This document shows positions 9,586 through 20,390 of a stretch of DNA of 64,000 bases, piece after piece; position 1 is the first letter of the stretch; every line of letters begins with the position of its first letter. Position numbers and translations under genes: made by a program. The notes below the pieces were generated by a model that was not told the DNA's origin, did no database searches, and was given only the letters and a program-made list of their open reading frames with translations. The stretch is from Vicia villosa. Taxonomy: Eukaryota; Streptophyta; Magnoliopsida; Fabales; Fabaceae. The DNA lies in the NCBI RefSeq assembly GCF_029867415.1, contig NC_081185.1, forward strand, positions 137,671,191 to 137,735,190, written 5' to 3'.

Positions 9586-11192
9586 CTAAAAACTAGAAGG
9601 GAACACTTCTGACGAAGATCCAACTCCTCTCTGCAGCTTCCTACGGAGCTTCTCCAATTCATCTTCATAAAAGGCTTTCAAATGAGCATTCTCGATCAGC
9701 AGCTTATCAGCAACTTCTTTCCATGCAACTGAATCTTCTTGTGGTCTCTTTCGCTTTTCACCATGTTGTTGAAGCAACTCTTCTTGATGACGAATCTGAT
9801 CTTCCTTTTCCATCAACCAACCATCTTGGATATCAAGCATTTCATCTTTTTCTTTCAAGTGTATCTTCAACTCTTTGTTCTCAAACTCCAAAGCATCTCT
9901 TTCCGCTCTCAACTTAGCCACGAGCTCTAGATGTTCTTCACTACTTTCAACAGGAGTAGTGAGAGACAATGGTGGAGCAATGGGTAGAGAAGGCTCTTCG
10001 AGTAAATAAGGCATCTGAAAAGTATGAGCTCTAGCTTGAACCCAATCAGTGTAGTCTTTGAGAGCAACACATTGTTTCGTTCCCAAATGTCTCTTCCTAT
10101 CAACATGGTGCCAAGCACGCACAAACCGATTTCTCATATCCGAATTTCCATCTTGATTAAGATAGAAGATTCCTGACACAAGGATGCTAGCAGGTCGCTC
10201 CTTCATGGGGTAACAAAATTGACGTCTTGCAAGAATGGGGTTGTAGGTAATTCCTCCTTGTATACCAAGAAGAGGTACATTAGGGAATTCTCCACAACTA
10301 TCAATAATCTCACCAATGTCATAAGCAGGATTGTACCAATGGATATTCCCATTAGTAAGAGGCATGATTTTCTGAGACCATGAGAGACCATCAGGATTGT
10401 TCAGGAAACTCTTAGCTTGAGGTAAGTGAGAAATAAACCACTTATAGAGCAAAGGAGTGCAACAATTGATAAGTCCACCTTTCTTATCATTCCTATGGTG
10501 AATGGAATGATAAGTATCCCCAAGCAAAGTAGGCACAGGATTCCCAATCATGAAAATCCGAATAGTATTAACATCGACAAAATGGTCAATGTTGGGAAAG
10601 AGTATCAAACCATAGATGAGCAAGGCCAGAAATGTCTCAAAAGCAATCATACTTCCTTTACTAGCCAACATAGAAGCCTTTCCAATCAAGAACTTAGAAG
10701 TCAACCCCCAAATTCCTCCTTTTTGGTCATGTTTGCTTTTACATCTGATATTTTTAAATGAAGGAGTTCTGCTATCTCATCAACCTGAGGCTCTTTCTCC
10801 AAACCACTAAACGGTATGTCATCCGTAATCGGTAAACCAATCCAATAAGAATACTCCTCCAAAGTGGGCATAAGCTGATAATCAGGAAAGGTGAAACAAT
10901 GATAAACCGGGTCATAAAACTGCACAAGAGTCTCAAGAATCCCTTTTTCCACTTTAGTCTTCAAAATAGAAATCAATTTCCCATAACGACTTTTGAAGTT
11001 GTCAAGATTAGGAACCAAAGTTGCTAGCTCTTTCAATTCCTTTGCACTTGAATTTCTGAAAGTGTACTTCTTGATGCTTCTCTTTTGATTCATGGTACCT
11101 GTTATGTTTACAAAAAATGTCTCTAAGTTCCTTGAAAACCATTTGTGAATGTTATTTTTTATGAATGCATGAATGCATGGTTTATGCACCAA
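9586..11192 (-). pseudogene. Ogre ORF1 (DUF7745-like protein), split by one frameshift
   Basis: Ogre-type elements carry an ORF of unknown role between the 5' LTR and gag. Here it is in two pieces: 11192-10701 (likely true start Met at 11093) and 10704-9586 in another frame. The first piece has the FYDPVYHCFTFPDYQLMPTL and YSYWIGLPI segments. The second continues with SKFLIGKASMLASKGSMIAF and LLYKWFISHLP, and ends in a long charged coiled coil (about its residues 250-365). The two pieces read as one protein interrupted at the homopolymer A run at about 10722-10726, consistent with a one-base indel. I recall this pattern as the plant retroelement domain DUF7745; no function is established. Either a recent mutation or a sequencing error could explain the break. 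Confidence 0.8.
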
Positions 11193-11867
11193 TCACAATC
11201 AAGAGCACACAAGATCACATCAAATCACACAAAATCATACAGTCCAGGTTCAAAGGTTCGACGTCACGAGCATGGAGCCATGGGTCTACCCATCCCACAA
11301 GGAGTGATCTAGGGAAGTTTGTACCTGCCAATCGGGTTCTACAAAGGTTCCCAGAGTTTTCAATCTTCTATCGGATATTACCGGCACGCACAATTGCTCA
11401 TGGGCGCCAATAATATGCCTAAAAAGACCTCGTCTGAGCGTAGTATCGCATGACAACAAGCTCAAATTGGTACTTGATCTTGTTTCTGCACTACATCCTA
11501 AAAAGGCTTAGATTGGTTAAAAAGGGTTCTAGGCCATTCAGCTTCTACGGACACTCACTATTGAAAGTAATAGCGTTATCACGATGGTTCGTAACAACCT
11601 CTACTACCTTCCATGAGGCCTCCACTGATTGGGGTTCCACCATATGACGCTCATGGTAAGGATTGCTCCTGACATGCGACTATTGGTCTTACCACCTCCT
11701 ATCTCAAGTTACTCACCAAAGTTCGGGTTAGAACTTTATCTCATCACAGAGGAACCATCGAGCACCAAAAAAGAAAAAAAAAAGAAGATAAACAAACAAA
11801 GCACACAACAATATATACAGGTAAAAACACACAGATAAACAAAAATAGGCTTAACACACTTAAAACT
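11193..11867 (-). other. Ogre untranslated leader between PBS and ORF1
   Basis: About 675 bp with several short frames but no recognisable domain. It presumably holds the packaging signal and leader of the genomic RNA (inference). Confidence 0.5.
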
Positions 11868-11888
11868 GGGTCCCCAGTGAAGTCGCCA
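11868..11888 (-). other. Primer-binding site of the Ogre element
   Basis: The minus strand reads TGGCGACTTCACTGGGGA six bases after the LTR end (11895). It resembles the TGGCGACTCTGCTGGGGA site of the second Ogre-like element. In the Ogre family this kind of PBS is assigned to a tRNA-Arg primer; I have not checked the tRNA. Confidence 0.85.
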
Positions 11889-12059
11889 TTTTTCTGTAGC
11901 GGGGAAAATCTGATATCGAAGCCATGGGATTGACTCGAATCAATATTCCGTTTGAAATCGCCACCGCGCTTTATTTTTTCAAAGGAAAAGGGAAAAGAAC
12001 GTAAAACCCAAAGTTTTGTTTTTAAAACAAGAAAGAGATCTCAGGTACGGGTGTTGATT

Positions 12060-12108
12060 ATATGAGGGGAAGGTTTAAAGCACCCCTCATATCTGTGGTA
12101 CTCCACAG
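12060..12108 (-). ncRNA. Conserved double hairpin in Ogre LTR RNA (copy 1)
   Basis: Stem 12060-12069 pairs perfectly with 12083-12092 (10 bp) around a 13-nt loop. Stem 12093-12098 pairs with 12103-12108 (6 bp) around a 4-nt loop, with no spacer. The second Ogre-like element has the same geometry and nearly the same 13-nt loop (one difference), but different stem sequences that still pair perfectly. This suggests a structured element of the minus-strand RNA near the end of R-U5. Function unknown. Confidence 0.6.
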
Positions 12109-13923
12109 GAACCTTTTTGAAAATCTGTGTCGTGTGTGCTAAAAAAGGGCTTGTTTTATTTTTAAAATAAGCTCGGCAAAGCGTTAAGCTTTGGGCCTAC
12201 ATACCTCCTCGGTGCAATGGAGAAGTCAGAGCTAATGTAGTTCCGCTTTTGGGAAAAACGTTTTAAAAACGAATAAACACTTTGGTGTCGTTAGAGAGAA
12301 ATACTCAGCCATTGATTTTGAGCATGAGAACAAACAAGTTCTTTGCATCACAAATGAAAGAAGGGCTCCAACTCGGATAAAATCAACGAGTATGCCACTA
12401 GCTCTCTCACGCGGAAAAGATCTCGTTATTATCAATCAATTTCAAAATCGTGGGGTATAACCACTCGTTTCGACAGTTAACGGTGTCTAAACTTTTGAAG
12501 AAAAGCCACTAAGGGCGAAAGATATTTTTAAGAAAAAGGTTTTGAAAAGATTTGCAAACATAAGAATATTTTTGGAAAAAGGGAGAAGATTTTGAAAATT
12601 TAAGAATGGGAGGAGATGAAGAGGCTAACCTAATGCATAAAATAAAAGCTAAGGAAAGAAACGGTCTAACCGAATAAGAAGCCAACACTTGACATTAAGA
12701 GCCAAGGTAATTTTCCCATCCTTTGGATTTATCAATACCAACACATTAACACTTGGGGATCCAGATGAACTTATTATCTTAGCACCATTTTTTCATTAAG
12801 CACATTAAGATTCTGACAAAAATTGGGCAGAGTAACGGCTGTTTTTGGGTAAAATCCTTATCTCAATGCCTTGGAATTAACCATCAAGGGCTTTCAAGGA
12901 AATACCTGCACACATAAACATACAACAGAACAATGCCAGACAGACAGAACAATCACAGGATAGTAATAGAATGAGTCCAAAGGTACTAGGTCCATAAGTC
13001 CGAATCTCCAAATTGCTAGGGATAGTAACTGATAGTCCAAAGAGAACCTTATGTATTTTTTAGATTTTGGTTATTTATTAGTGTTTTAGCAAGAAAAATA
13101 GAGTATGGTCCAAGTGGACAAAAGAAAAAATGACGGAAAGTAAATATGATGAAATGATAAAATAAAGCGATAAAGCGAGAAATATAAAGAGCGGTAATAT
13201 AAAGAGCGGTAATATAAAGAACGATATAGTAAAGGTGCGGAAATTAAAGTTAGTTGTTAAATGTTAAAGATAACCATCTTGAAGCTTGTCAAGTATGTTA
13301 TCAAAGTTAGTAGGAGATCGATGGTGAGTGAATGATGTACTCGGATTTAAATTCAATGGGGTTTATCAGAAGCTTGATAAAATCATAGCGACTACACGAT
13401 AAAAACCTCCACAAGTCTTAAATCAACCGCATACAATTCTCTTCCATATTTGATCTTTTTTATTCGGGACACGAAATATTGCGCTATGTTAAGCAGATCG
13501 CCAAGTGATTTATATAGAAATCACCCTACAACGAGGCCGGTCAAAACTTTATGTGCTAATGCATGCGAGAAGAACGATATGTAGATCGCCTTCCGAAAGC
13601 AATACCGCACGAAAAGAAAATAGGTGAGTGATCTAGTCTTTACCAAGAATCCATAAGAATTCTCAAGGCATTAAGACTTTCATCGACCAAAATAAAAAGA
13701 AGTAAAAGATGGAACCACATTAAAAGCTCCTTTCATCCATAATTTCAATCACTTAATATTGCGGATTTGGATTCTCATCCTATCAACGCCCTAAGTCCAT
13801 TGAAATTAGAGAGAAATTAGGCCTCTAACTTGTGATTCAAAGAAAATATCAAAAGAATGGAGTAGAAGATGAGTTAGAACCAAAAACAAGTCAAAAACCA
13901 CAAAAATAAGCATTCTGCCCAGA

Positions 13924-14034
13924 TGTAAATCGATTTGCACAGAGTGTAAATCGATTTGCATAACTCTGTTTTTAAAATCTGCGCAGTTTTCAGTTATGTA
14001 AATCGATTTGCACAAGATGTAAATCGATTTGCAC
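13924..14034 (-). repeat. Palindrome doublets, cluster downstream of the TATA box
   Basis: Two doublets of AAATCGATTT (centres 13931.5/13952.5 and 14004.5/14025.5). Within each doublet the centres are exactly 21 bp apart; the doublets are 73 bp apart. Outer bases extend the palindrome toward TGTAAATCGATTTGCA. Confidence 0.85.
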
Positions 14035-14487
14035 AACACAGTTTTCAAAAAAACAGCAAATAAAGAGAAGAAAACTTGTTTAAACATAAAACCAAACACC
14101 TTGTGATCTTGGATCAATTTGTGCACGAAAATGTATCAATTAAGCAAGCAAATCTCATCAATGTAGCACCAAAGGTGCATCAAGCATAAACAACAATGGA
14201 TCACATCTTGAATTATGGATTGGATCTAGAATTTTACCAAATCTTTCACAAACTTTGAATCTTCTTCAAGAACACACAACCACAAGCCTTGATCTATCAC
14301 AATTGATGAAGAAAAGTAGTGTTTATGTTGAGGTTTAGCTCTAAATTAGTGAGGTTCAAGATGTGACTCACTAATTTGTGTGGAAGAAAAAGAGCTTTGA
14401 GTGATGGGTTTGGAAGAGGTGAGGAGAGAATTTGCAATAAGTTTCTTGGCTATCAAAGCTTGAAAAATGAAGAGGGGAGTGCCTCAA

Positions 14488-14495
14488 TTTATAGC
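14488..14495 (-). promoter_or_regulatory. TATA box of the Ogre LTR promoter
   Basis: The minus strand reads CTATAAATTGAGG, a good plant TATA box, followed by a C/T-rich stretch where transcription could start about 30 nt downstream. The same site in the left LTR is at 292-299. Confidence 0.6.
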
Positions 14496-14732
14496 ACTTA
14501 GGCTTGGGAAATTTTGTGGCTTGGAGTTAGGATTGGAAAATAGAATTAGGCTTGGAAAAGTGATTTGGAGCCAAAAATGAAATCCAATGGTCTTGATGCA
14601 ATCACATGAGGGTACATGATTAGATGATGTAGGAAATCAAATGTAAGAACCAAGTCATGCTTCCCATGCTTGCAAATGATGTCAACACTTCAAAAAGCTG
14701 AAATTTGCCTTCATTTTTCCAAATTCGTGCTG

Positions 14733-14918
14733 GTGCAATCGATTTGCACATTATGCAAATCTATTTACATGGCTGAAAAAAGGCAAAATCTGGGGCAAAA
14801 ACAGTTATGCAAATCGATTGCTGTCTTATGCAAATCGATTTGCACTGATGGCAGAAGCAAATCTGGTGCAGAAACAGTTGTGTAAATCGATTTACACCTT
14901 ATGCAAATCGATTTGCAC
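14733..14918 (-). repeat. Palindrome doublets in the putative U3 of the Ogre LTR
   Basis: Six sites centred at 14740.5, 14761.5, 14815.5, 14836.5, 14888.5 and 14909.5. They form three doublets with 21-bp internal spacing and 73-75 bp between doublets. The full motif is near TGCAAATCGATTTGCA and contains the octamer ATGCAAAT on one side. They lie 250-430 bp upstream of the TATA box on the transcribed (minus) strand. Copies in the left LTR are at about 537-722. Confidence 0.85.
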
Positions 14919-15180
14919 AGTGAAAATGTTGAAAAATGCTCCTTTGATGGGTATTTTGACTTGGTACCTACAAAACACAAACATACAAGAGCACAAGGCA
15001 ATATTTTTGGTATTTTGGTTAGTAAAACAATATACACAAACTAAAACATGGGTGCTCGATGATTCCTTTGCAGATGAATTGAGCACAACATTGCAAGCAG
15101 AGATCTAGGTTTAAATTTCTTGATTGATGATTGGTATGCAAATGATGTGTGATCTTAGGGTCAAAAATTGGGGTATGACA

Positions 15181-15879
15181 GCATCGAATGCCAGATGCTT
15201 CGCCACTGTAAGACTTCGACTGGCTTTTGCCTTTCTTCTTGTCGAACTTACCATCCTTTCGTAAGAGTTTTCCTTTAACGGCCAAACCTTCGCCAACAGT
15301 CGAAGGTTTATGCTCCTTTCGTTCATTCAAGTCCTTAGAGTACAAGGCTGATTGAACTTCTTCAAACGTCAGGGACTCCCTTCCATACAAGAGAGTTTCT
15401 TTGAAGTGAGCATGTGATCGAGGCAAAGAACACAATAGTAACAGCGCTTGATCTTCATCATCGATCTTCACATCAATATTTTCAAGATCAAGAATCAGCT
15501 TGTTGAACATATCCAACTGCTCAGCCAATACTTTGTCTTCAATCATCTTGAATGAATACAAAGCTTGCTTCAGGTAGAGTCGATTTACCAGCGATTTGGT
15601 CATATACAAACTTTCAAGTTTCACCCATAACCCTGATGCCGTCGTCTCCTTTGATACCTGCCGGAGAACCTTATCACCAAGGCTCAACAAAATTGCGCTG
15701 TGTGCTTTCTCGATCATATTCTTCTTCTCCGCTGCCGTCAATTCTGCATTCATGGCTGCCTCTCCCGTCAACGCTTCCAAACACCCCTGCTGAACCAGTA
15801 GGGCTTTCATCTTCAAGCGCCACAGACCGAAATCATTCACTCCGGTGAACTTTTCAATCTCATACTTTGTTGAAGGCAT
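15181..15879 (-). pseudogene. gag: Ty1-copia gag, 5' part, interrupted by the Ogre insertion
   Basis: The minus-strand frame from ATG at 15879 (MPSTKYEIEKFTGVNDFGLW) is a typical copia gag N-terminus of the UBN2 type, open for about 230 codons. It stops making copia sense after ...GEASGIRC, where the zinc knuckle would begin and where the Ogre LTR starts (15180). The frame then runs into LTR sequence by chance. The rest of the copia element must lie left of the Ogre, outside the window. The annotated frame can start at 15894 with GTG, but the ATG at 15879 fits the family. Confidence 0.88.
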
Positions 15880-15880
15880 C

Positions 15881-16350
15881 TTCTCCACGCTCACCGCACC
15901 AATTTGTTGTGAAAAACGATACCAATAACAAAGTATAATAGGGAATTATGGAAGAGAATAAGAACACAAGAATTGGTTATAACTGCTATTCTTTTACTTT
16001 CTCTTAAAACAAGATTACAAGTTTACAAGAATAACAAATAACCTCTCTCACCCTAAATTAGGATTTGCAGCTTAGCAATGATGAGAGACTAGTATGCTAT
16101 TTATAATAAAACCTAACATACTAACTAATGGGCTTTTTCAGCAAGGCCCATTACACAAGCCAACTTAATACACAAGCTAACTTAACAAATTAGGGTTTAA
16201 ACATTAAACCTAATTTAACATGCTAACAACACTAGCATCTTCGACATCTGCATGCTAGACCCATCTTCGACTACAGCATGCACACTTCGACACCAGCATG
16301 TGAACAACCTTCGACTTCATGCTTAACTCTGTCGAACTGTCAAACCAAGA
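15881..16350 (-). repeat. Copia PBS region and 5' LTR (right end approximate)
   Basis: Immediately upstream of the copia gag, the minus strand has ...CACAACA at 15905 (LTR end) followed by ATTGGTGCGGTGAGCG as the PBS region. The LTR contains a minus-strand TATA-like TTATAAATAGCAT near 16100. Repeated TTCGAC words fill 16235-16375. I cannot fix the far end; it lies around 16340-16380, where Athila-like coding sequence begins. Confidence 0.6.
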
Positions 16351-16380
16351 AGCTACCATTCGACCATACTAGAGTTCGAT

Positions 16381-17312
16381 CCAATATCTCACAATATTTG
16401 AAAGAAATTATTAAGGAAATGGCTGAAAATAATAAGCGAATGACTGAAAATAATTTGCAATTTCAACAACATATGCAATCTATGTTTCCAGTTAAAAAAG
16501 TCCAAGGTGAACAAATAATCTCAAGTGTCCATCAAATTCAAGAGAATGTGATGTTTCATGATGATGTACAACCTGTTGCATCATTAGAGTTAACACGATG
16601 TGATACCAGCCTTGATGAAATTTCAGGCGAGCCCATTAAAACAGTGTTTGTTTCATATGATGAACTAATAGTAAGAAACAAACATTCAAGTGAATGCATG
16701 AAAGAGATTATGCCACAAAATTTCTTGAAATCTGATTTGGATGAATTATATACTTCTCTCGAAGTAGGTAACTCTCTTGAAATTTTTGCTTGTGAATGTG
16801 GTGTTTGTAATGTTTGTCTTGAGATCAGTGCAGCCATTTTAGGTGAAGATAGTTTGATGCCGACAACCACTTGTGCAGAAATTCTAGCAAATTCAACAAC
16901 TCTTGAATTTGACAAAAAGAATGTGGATTTTTGTCATAAGCAACCATTGTCCATAGCAGAATTTTTTTTGGTGGAAACTCTAATTAAGCCAAACAACATG
17001 GTGTTATCTTTCACCATTTGTGCATCTCTTCCACCTATTTTATCTGACTCACAAGCTAAATGTGGATTTTCTATTTTTCATACTTTTGTTATTGCAGGTT
17101 TACCATATGTGCAGACTATTCCTCCTAAGCCACCAGATTTTTTACTAATATCCAAGTTCACTAGCTATTTACTTTTTCCTATTTCATGTGTTCGTAGTGC
17201 AGAAAGGCCTCCACCAAAACCACCAGACATGAAAGCTACATTCCACCTTAACCCCTCGGGTGTATTCTTTCCTTTCTCTCACTCTTATTTTATATTTATG
17301 TTCTTTCATTGA
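16381..17312 (+). pseudogene. Athila-like Ty3-gypsy internal fragment
   Basis: A plus-strand frame (within 16278-17312, 344 codons) starts in copia LTR sequence by chance. From about residue 35 it shows a coiled-coil segment (YLKEIIKEMAENNKRM), then ISGEPIKTVFVSYDELIVR, a Cys-rich CECGVCNVC motif and a Pro-rich tail. I recall similar acidic segments from Athila-type elements. No RT or integrase is present. The downstream LTR (18220-19301) in the same orientation fits a 5'-truncated Athila-like element. Confidence 0.5.
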
Positions 17313-18219
17313 GGACAATGTATGTCTTAAGTGTGGGGGAGGGAATCATTTATTTTCTTTGCTTTTGTTTGTCGTTTTGTTTTATTTTTAGTTATTTCAA
17401 AAAAAAAAAACTTCTTTGAAATTTTTAGGCTATAGATTAATATGAGGTTAGTTGTGAAGACTTGGGAAAAATTCACAAGATCGGTATCGTTTTAACACCG
17501 TAAGTCTCCTGCATATGGAAATTGATTTGAATTTTTTATTATGTTTTAGCCTTAAATTCTCATTCTCTGACAGCTCTTGAGTAGTTTATTTCAGCAGTCG
17601 GCACCATCTCTCACACACTTTACGCAGGGAAGCCGATGAATATAAGTGAGTGTTCCGAAAAAAAAAAGGAATGCACCTTCTAAGTTTGGTGACCCTCACC
17701 CGGTCACTTAACCCAATGGTTGTAGAACCTACAAAAAAATTTCAAGTCCCGTTGTTAGTTGGTTCAAATGTTTCTGGTGTTGAACTTGGTAGGGAGGATT
17801 ACGGTCCGATCCCCCGCAACTACAATTAGGAAATAAAAGGGGTATACCACTTAGGTACCAGAACCCCATGCAAAAAAAAAAAGAGATCAGAGTCGCTAAC
17901 CGGTAGCCTTACTATGAGTGTATGGAGATAAAGGGCTTAATGTGATTGCGCCAGAATGAAAAAGAGTAAAAAGGAGGATGAGTAAGTTAGACTTTGGCAT
18001 AATAACATGACTCAAAGTGGTTTGTATGTTCAGGAGGCTTATGACCGCACAATTGCGGAATTGTGTTCCTACGATATCTTTAGTGTGAAAGATTAGTACC
18101 TATTGATGCAACCTTAACCGCAGAAGAGTTTGTAGTCTGGAATGAGTAACAGATGTTGTGTGTTTCTTGAGTTTGATTTAATTTTGCTCGGAATGCAAAA
18201 GTTCAAGTGTGGGGGAATT
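17313..18219 (+). other. 3' untranslated region of the Athila-like fragment with two PPT-like tracts
   Basis: Two similar purine tracts occur: AAGTGTGGGGGAGGGAA at about 17330 and AAGTGTGGGGGAATT at 18206-18219. The second directly abuts the LTR start TGATCAGTGCA. Between them there are poly-A runs (17658, 17873) and no convincing gene. Confidence 0.55.
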
Positions 18220-19301
18220 TGATCAGTGCATTTTGATGCACATTCCTCTATGTTTTTTACTTAGGCATTTCCATGGTTTGTTTTGTTTATTTTTATATTT
18301 TATGATGTTTTTATAATTTAGTTTATTTGTGTCTTTATTTGATTTTCGCACTTTATTTTCAGCATTAGCAGTCTGCACTAAAATGATCATAAGTGGAGCT
18401 CCAGGAATCCGATTGAGGCGTTCTAATAATCGCCGGAAAGCTAAGAGAAAGAGCTACAACTTTTATGTTGGAGTCAAAGTCAGATTCGGAGCGCATATTT
18501 TCCAGAATTTTCGTTTGAAGCTGCAGCATTAGTTTTATTATTTAATTTTGGATCATTAGTTTATGGGCTTGGGTTATGTTTTTGACCCTGTTTGAGTTAG
18601 TAGAGAAGAAAACCTTATTTTGTTTTATAAGGGTTGGCAGCCGCTAGAATACTAGAGACCTTTTTTGCCACAAATTTTACTTTTGGTTTCATGATTAGAA
18701 TGAAGAACTAATTCCCGAAGGCAAATCCTGCTGCTTATGGGTTCCATTGCTTTGAGGTTATTCTAATACTAATTTAAATTTGATTTCTGTTCAATCCCTT
18801 TCTATGAAATCATTTGCTTAATTTGATTACAATTGTTTGCTTAATTCGATTGTTGTTCATAGGATAGAATTGATTAAATTCGATTGTATGCATGTTCCTA
18901 AATTTAATTGCGTGCTATCGTTTGCTTAATTCGTTAACTCGTCATATTATTAACCGTTTGCTTAATTCGGTAAACAGGAACATAACTCATATGATTTTGA
19001 TAAGCGCTTGTCTGATTAATCTCATAATCGAATAGGATCGAAGCCGTTTAGGGATTGATGTTATTATAACCGATGATAAGTCGGAACCTGAATCAGTAGG
19101 ATTAGCCGTTTAGCTTAATTTGATAATCACTTATTTTACTCTGTTTTATAAATTGATTCTAAAACCATAAACCCCCATTTTTATTTATATTAGTTAATAA
19201 CAAAACAAGAATCCTTGTGAGAACGATACTCAAGTTGTCGTTACCGCTAAACTACCATTTTACAAAATACTCGTTTTTGACCCGTGTGCGACAGCGGATC
19301 A
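18220..19301 (+). repeat. Athila-like 3' LTR (1082 bp)
   Basis: Starts TGATCAGTGCATTTTGATGC right after a polypurine tract and ends ...GTGCGACAGCGGATCA. The TGATCA termini and the PPT fix both ends. The interior repeats the word TTGCTTAATTCG (18840-18970). The matching 5' LTR is not in the window. Confidence 0.7.
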
Positions 19302-19805
19302 GTACCACATGCATTAGAGTCGAGGTGTTGATCGCATTGCACACATATTTGCATTGTGAATTGATTGTTGTTGTTGTTGTTTAGAATAATTTATACATTG
19401 ATGATTATTATAAATGATGCTGCCTTGCTAACGTTTACACCGTTAACATGTTTTGAGCGCATTCTTACCCTTGTTTATTGTGGTTTTATGTATTCTCTTG
19501 GAGTATAGATAATCAGGTAGAGGAGTAGCTTCTATTTGAGCTGAACAATGGCGTTGAGGCCTATTCACTTATTTAATGTTTTCTGTGTCATTTAGTTTCG
19601 TTGAAGCTCTGATCTGTAATACTAGGACGAGATACTTGTTAGTGTTTTGTGTTTGAGTTATTTAATTATATGAAGTACTGTATTTTACTAAGACAATTAA
19701 AGTATGACTAAATCTTTGAATTTTGTTGTTATTTTCTTATCATGTTGTTGTTAAAGATGTATGTTGAGTATGTGTAACACCAATGTTGAGCTTAGGGTGT
19801 TACGG
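19302..19805. repeat. Unclassified LTR-like fragment
   Basis: AT-rich sequence with a short TTG repeat (19366-19381), ending near 19800 with ...GGTGTTAC at the start of a copia fragment. No coding content. It may be the end of another gypsy LTR, but no termini or target duplications are visible. Confidence 0.3.
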
Positions 19806-19940
19806 TAAGCCTTGCAGGCATCAATGTCTCTCCCTTCAAAACTCCAATACACTTCTCTTTAGTTAAAAGTGCTTGCATCTTAATTTTTCACAACCTAAAA
19901 TCGTTGTCTCCAGAAAATTTTGTGATCTCCTATTTAGCCA
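19806..19940 (-). pseudogene. Second copia gag N-terminus, with in-frame stops
   Basis: The minus strand from ATG at about 19940 reads as a copia gag N-terminus (EITKFSGDNDF, then KIKMQALLTKEKCIGVLKGE), with stop codons at the fourth codon and at the usual DFxLW tryptophan. It is cut off at about 19806. An LTR lies in the right place upstream. Confidence 0.6.
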
Positions 19941-20390
19941 TGGTGCTCACCTGTAAACAATATCCATTTGCCCGCGGTGGGCGCCACTTGTTGTGAAAAT
20001 GAAAAGGTTAAATTCAAATCAAGTACTTTAATATGTGAGGCAAAGAACAGTAGCAACCAAAATAAATGGCATTCAACAATAATAATCAATAAGCATAAAG
20101 TATAACAAAATAAGACGAGAAAAGATGAAAGGTTTTTTTTACCTAGTTCGATTAAAAGATCTACGTCTGGGGGAGAGAGAAGCTCTCTAATTCACTCTCA
20201 AATTTATATTTTCTACCCAAGTGTTTCCCAACCTCTCCAACTCTCAATGTATGAATCACTCATTTATGCAATTTTCATATATATTTTCTTTTTCTCAACG
20301 ATGTTTTAAGACATACTATTAGAGGTCTCTGAGTGCAAGTTGGTAAAAAATGTAAGGAATTTTCCAATTTCCACCCTAGACTAATTCTTA
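19941..20390 (-). repeat. Copia LTR and PBS of the second copia fragment
   Basis: The minus strand has ...TTTTCACAACA at about 19989 followed by AGTGGCGCCCACCGCGGGC, the PBS region. To the right is LTR-like sequence including a pyrimidine-rich stretch. The right end near 20390 is approximate. Confidence 0.5.

Larger units (their letters stand above)
1..15180 (-). mobile_element. Ogre/Tat-lineage Ty3-gypsy LTR retrotransposon, minus strand, 3' LTR cut by window edge
   Basis: Positions 1-984 match 14197-15180 with no difference that I could see by eye, at a constant offset of 14196. These are the two LTRs. Both end on the plus strand in ...TATGACA, so on the minus strand the LTR starts TGTCATACCCC. 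In element order (right to left) the parts are: 5' LTR, primer-binding site, broken ORF1, gag, candidate intron, pol with two RNase H domains, a long 3' UTR with a 95-bp tandem array, polypurine tract, 3' LTR. A very long LTR, an extra ORF before gag and a second RNase H are hallmarks of the Ogre/Tat lineage. The element landed in a Ty1-copia gag gene (15181-15879). About 2.3 kb of the 3' LTR and the far target site lie outside the window. Confidence 0.95.
11895..15180 (-). repeat. 5' LTR of the Ogre element (3286 bp)
   Basis: Bounded on the minus strand by TGTCATACCCC at 15180 and ...GCTACA at 11895, just before the PBS. The overlap with the left LTR fixes the right end. A minus-strand TATA box at 14488-14495 suggests a U3 of about 0.7 kb and an unusually long R-U5 of about 2.5 kb. 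Contents worth noting are the AAATCGATTT doublets (13924-14034 and 14733-14918) and the double hairpin at 12060-12108. Short frames inside it are not genes. Confidence 0.92.

Noticed and set aside
15019..15180. Extension of the copia gag frame into the Ogre LTR as a fusion protein
   Set aside because: The frame crosses the insertion point by chance; the LTR part has no domain.
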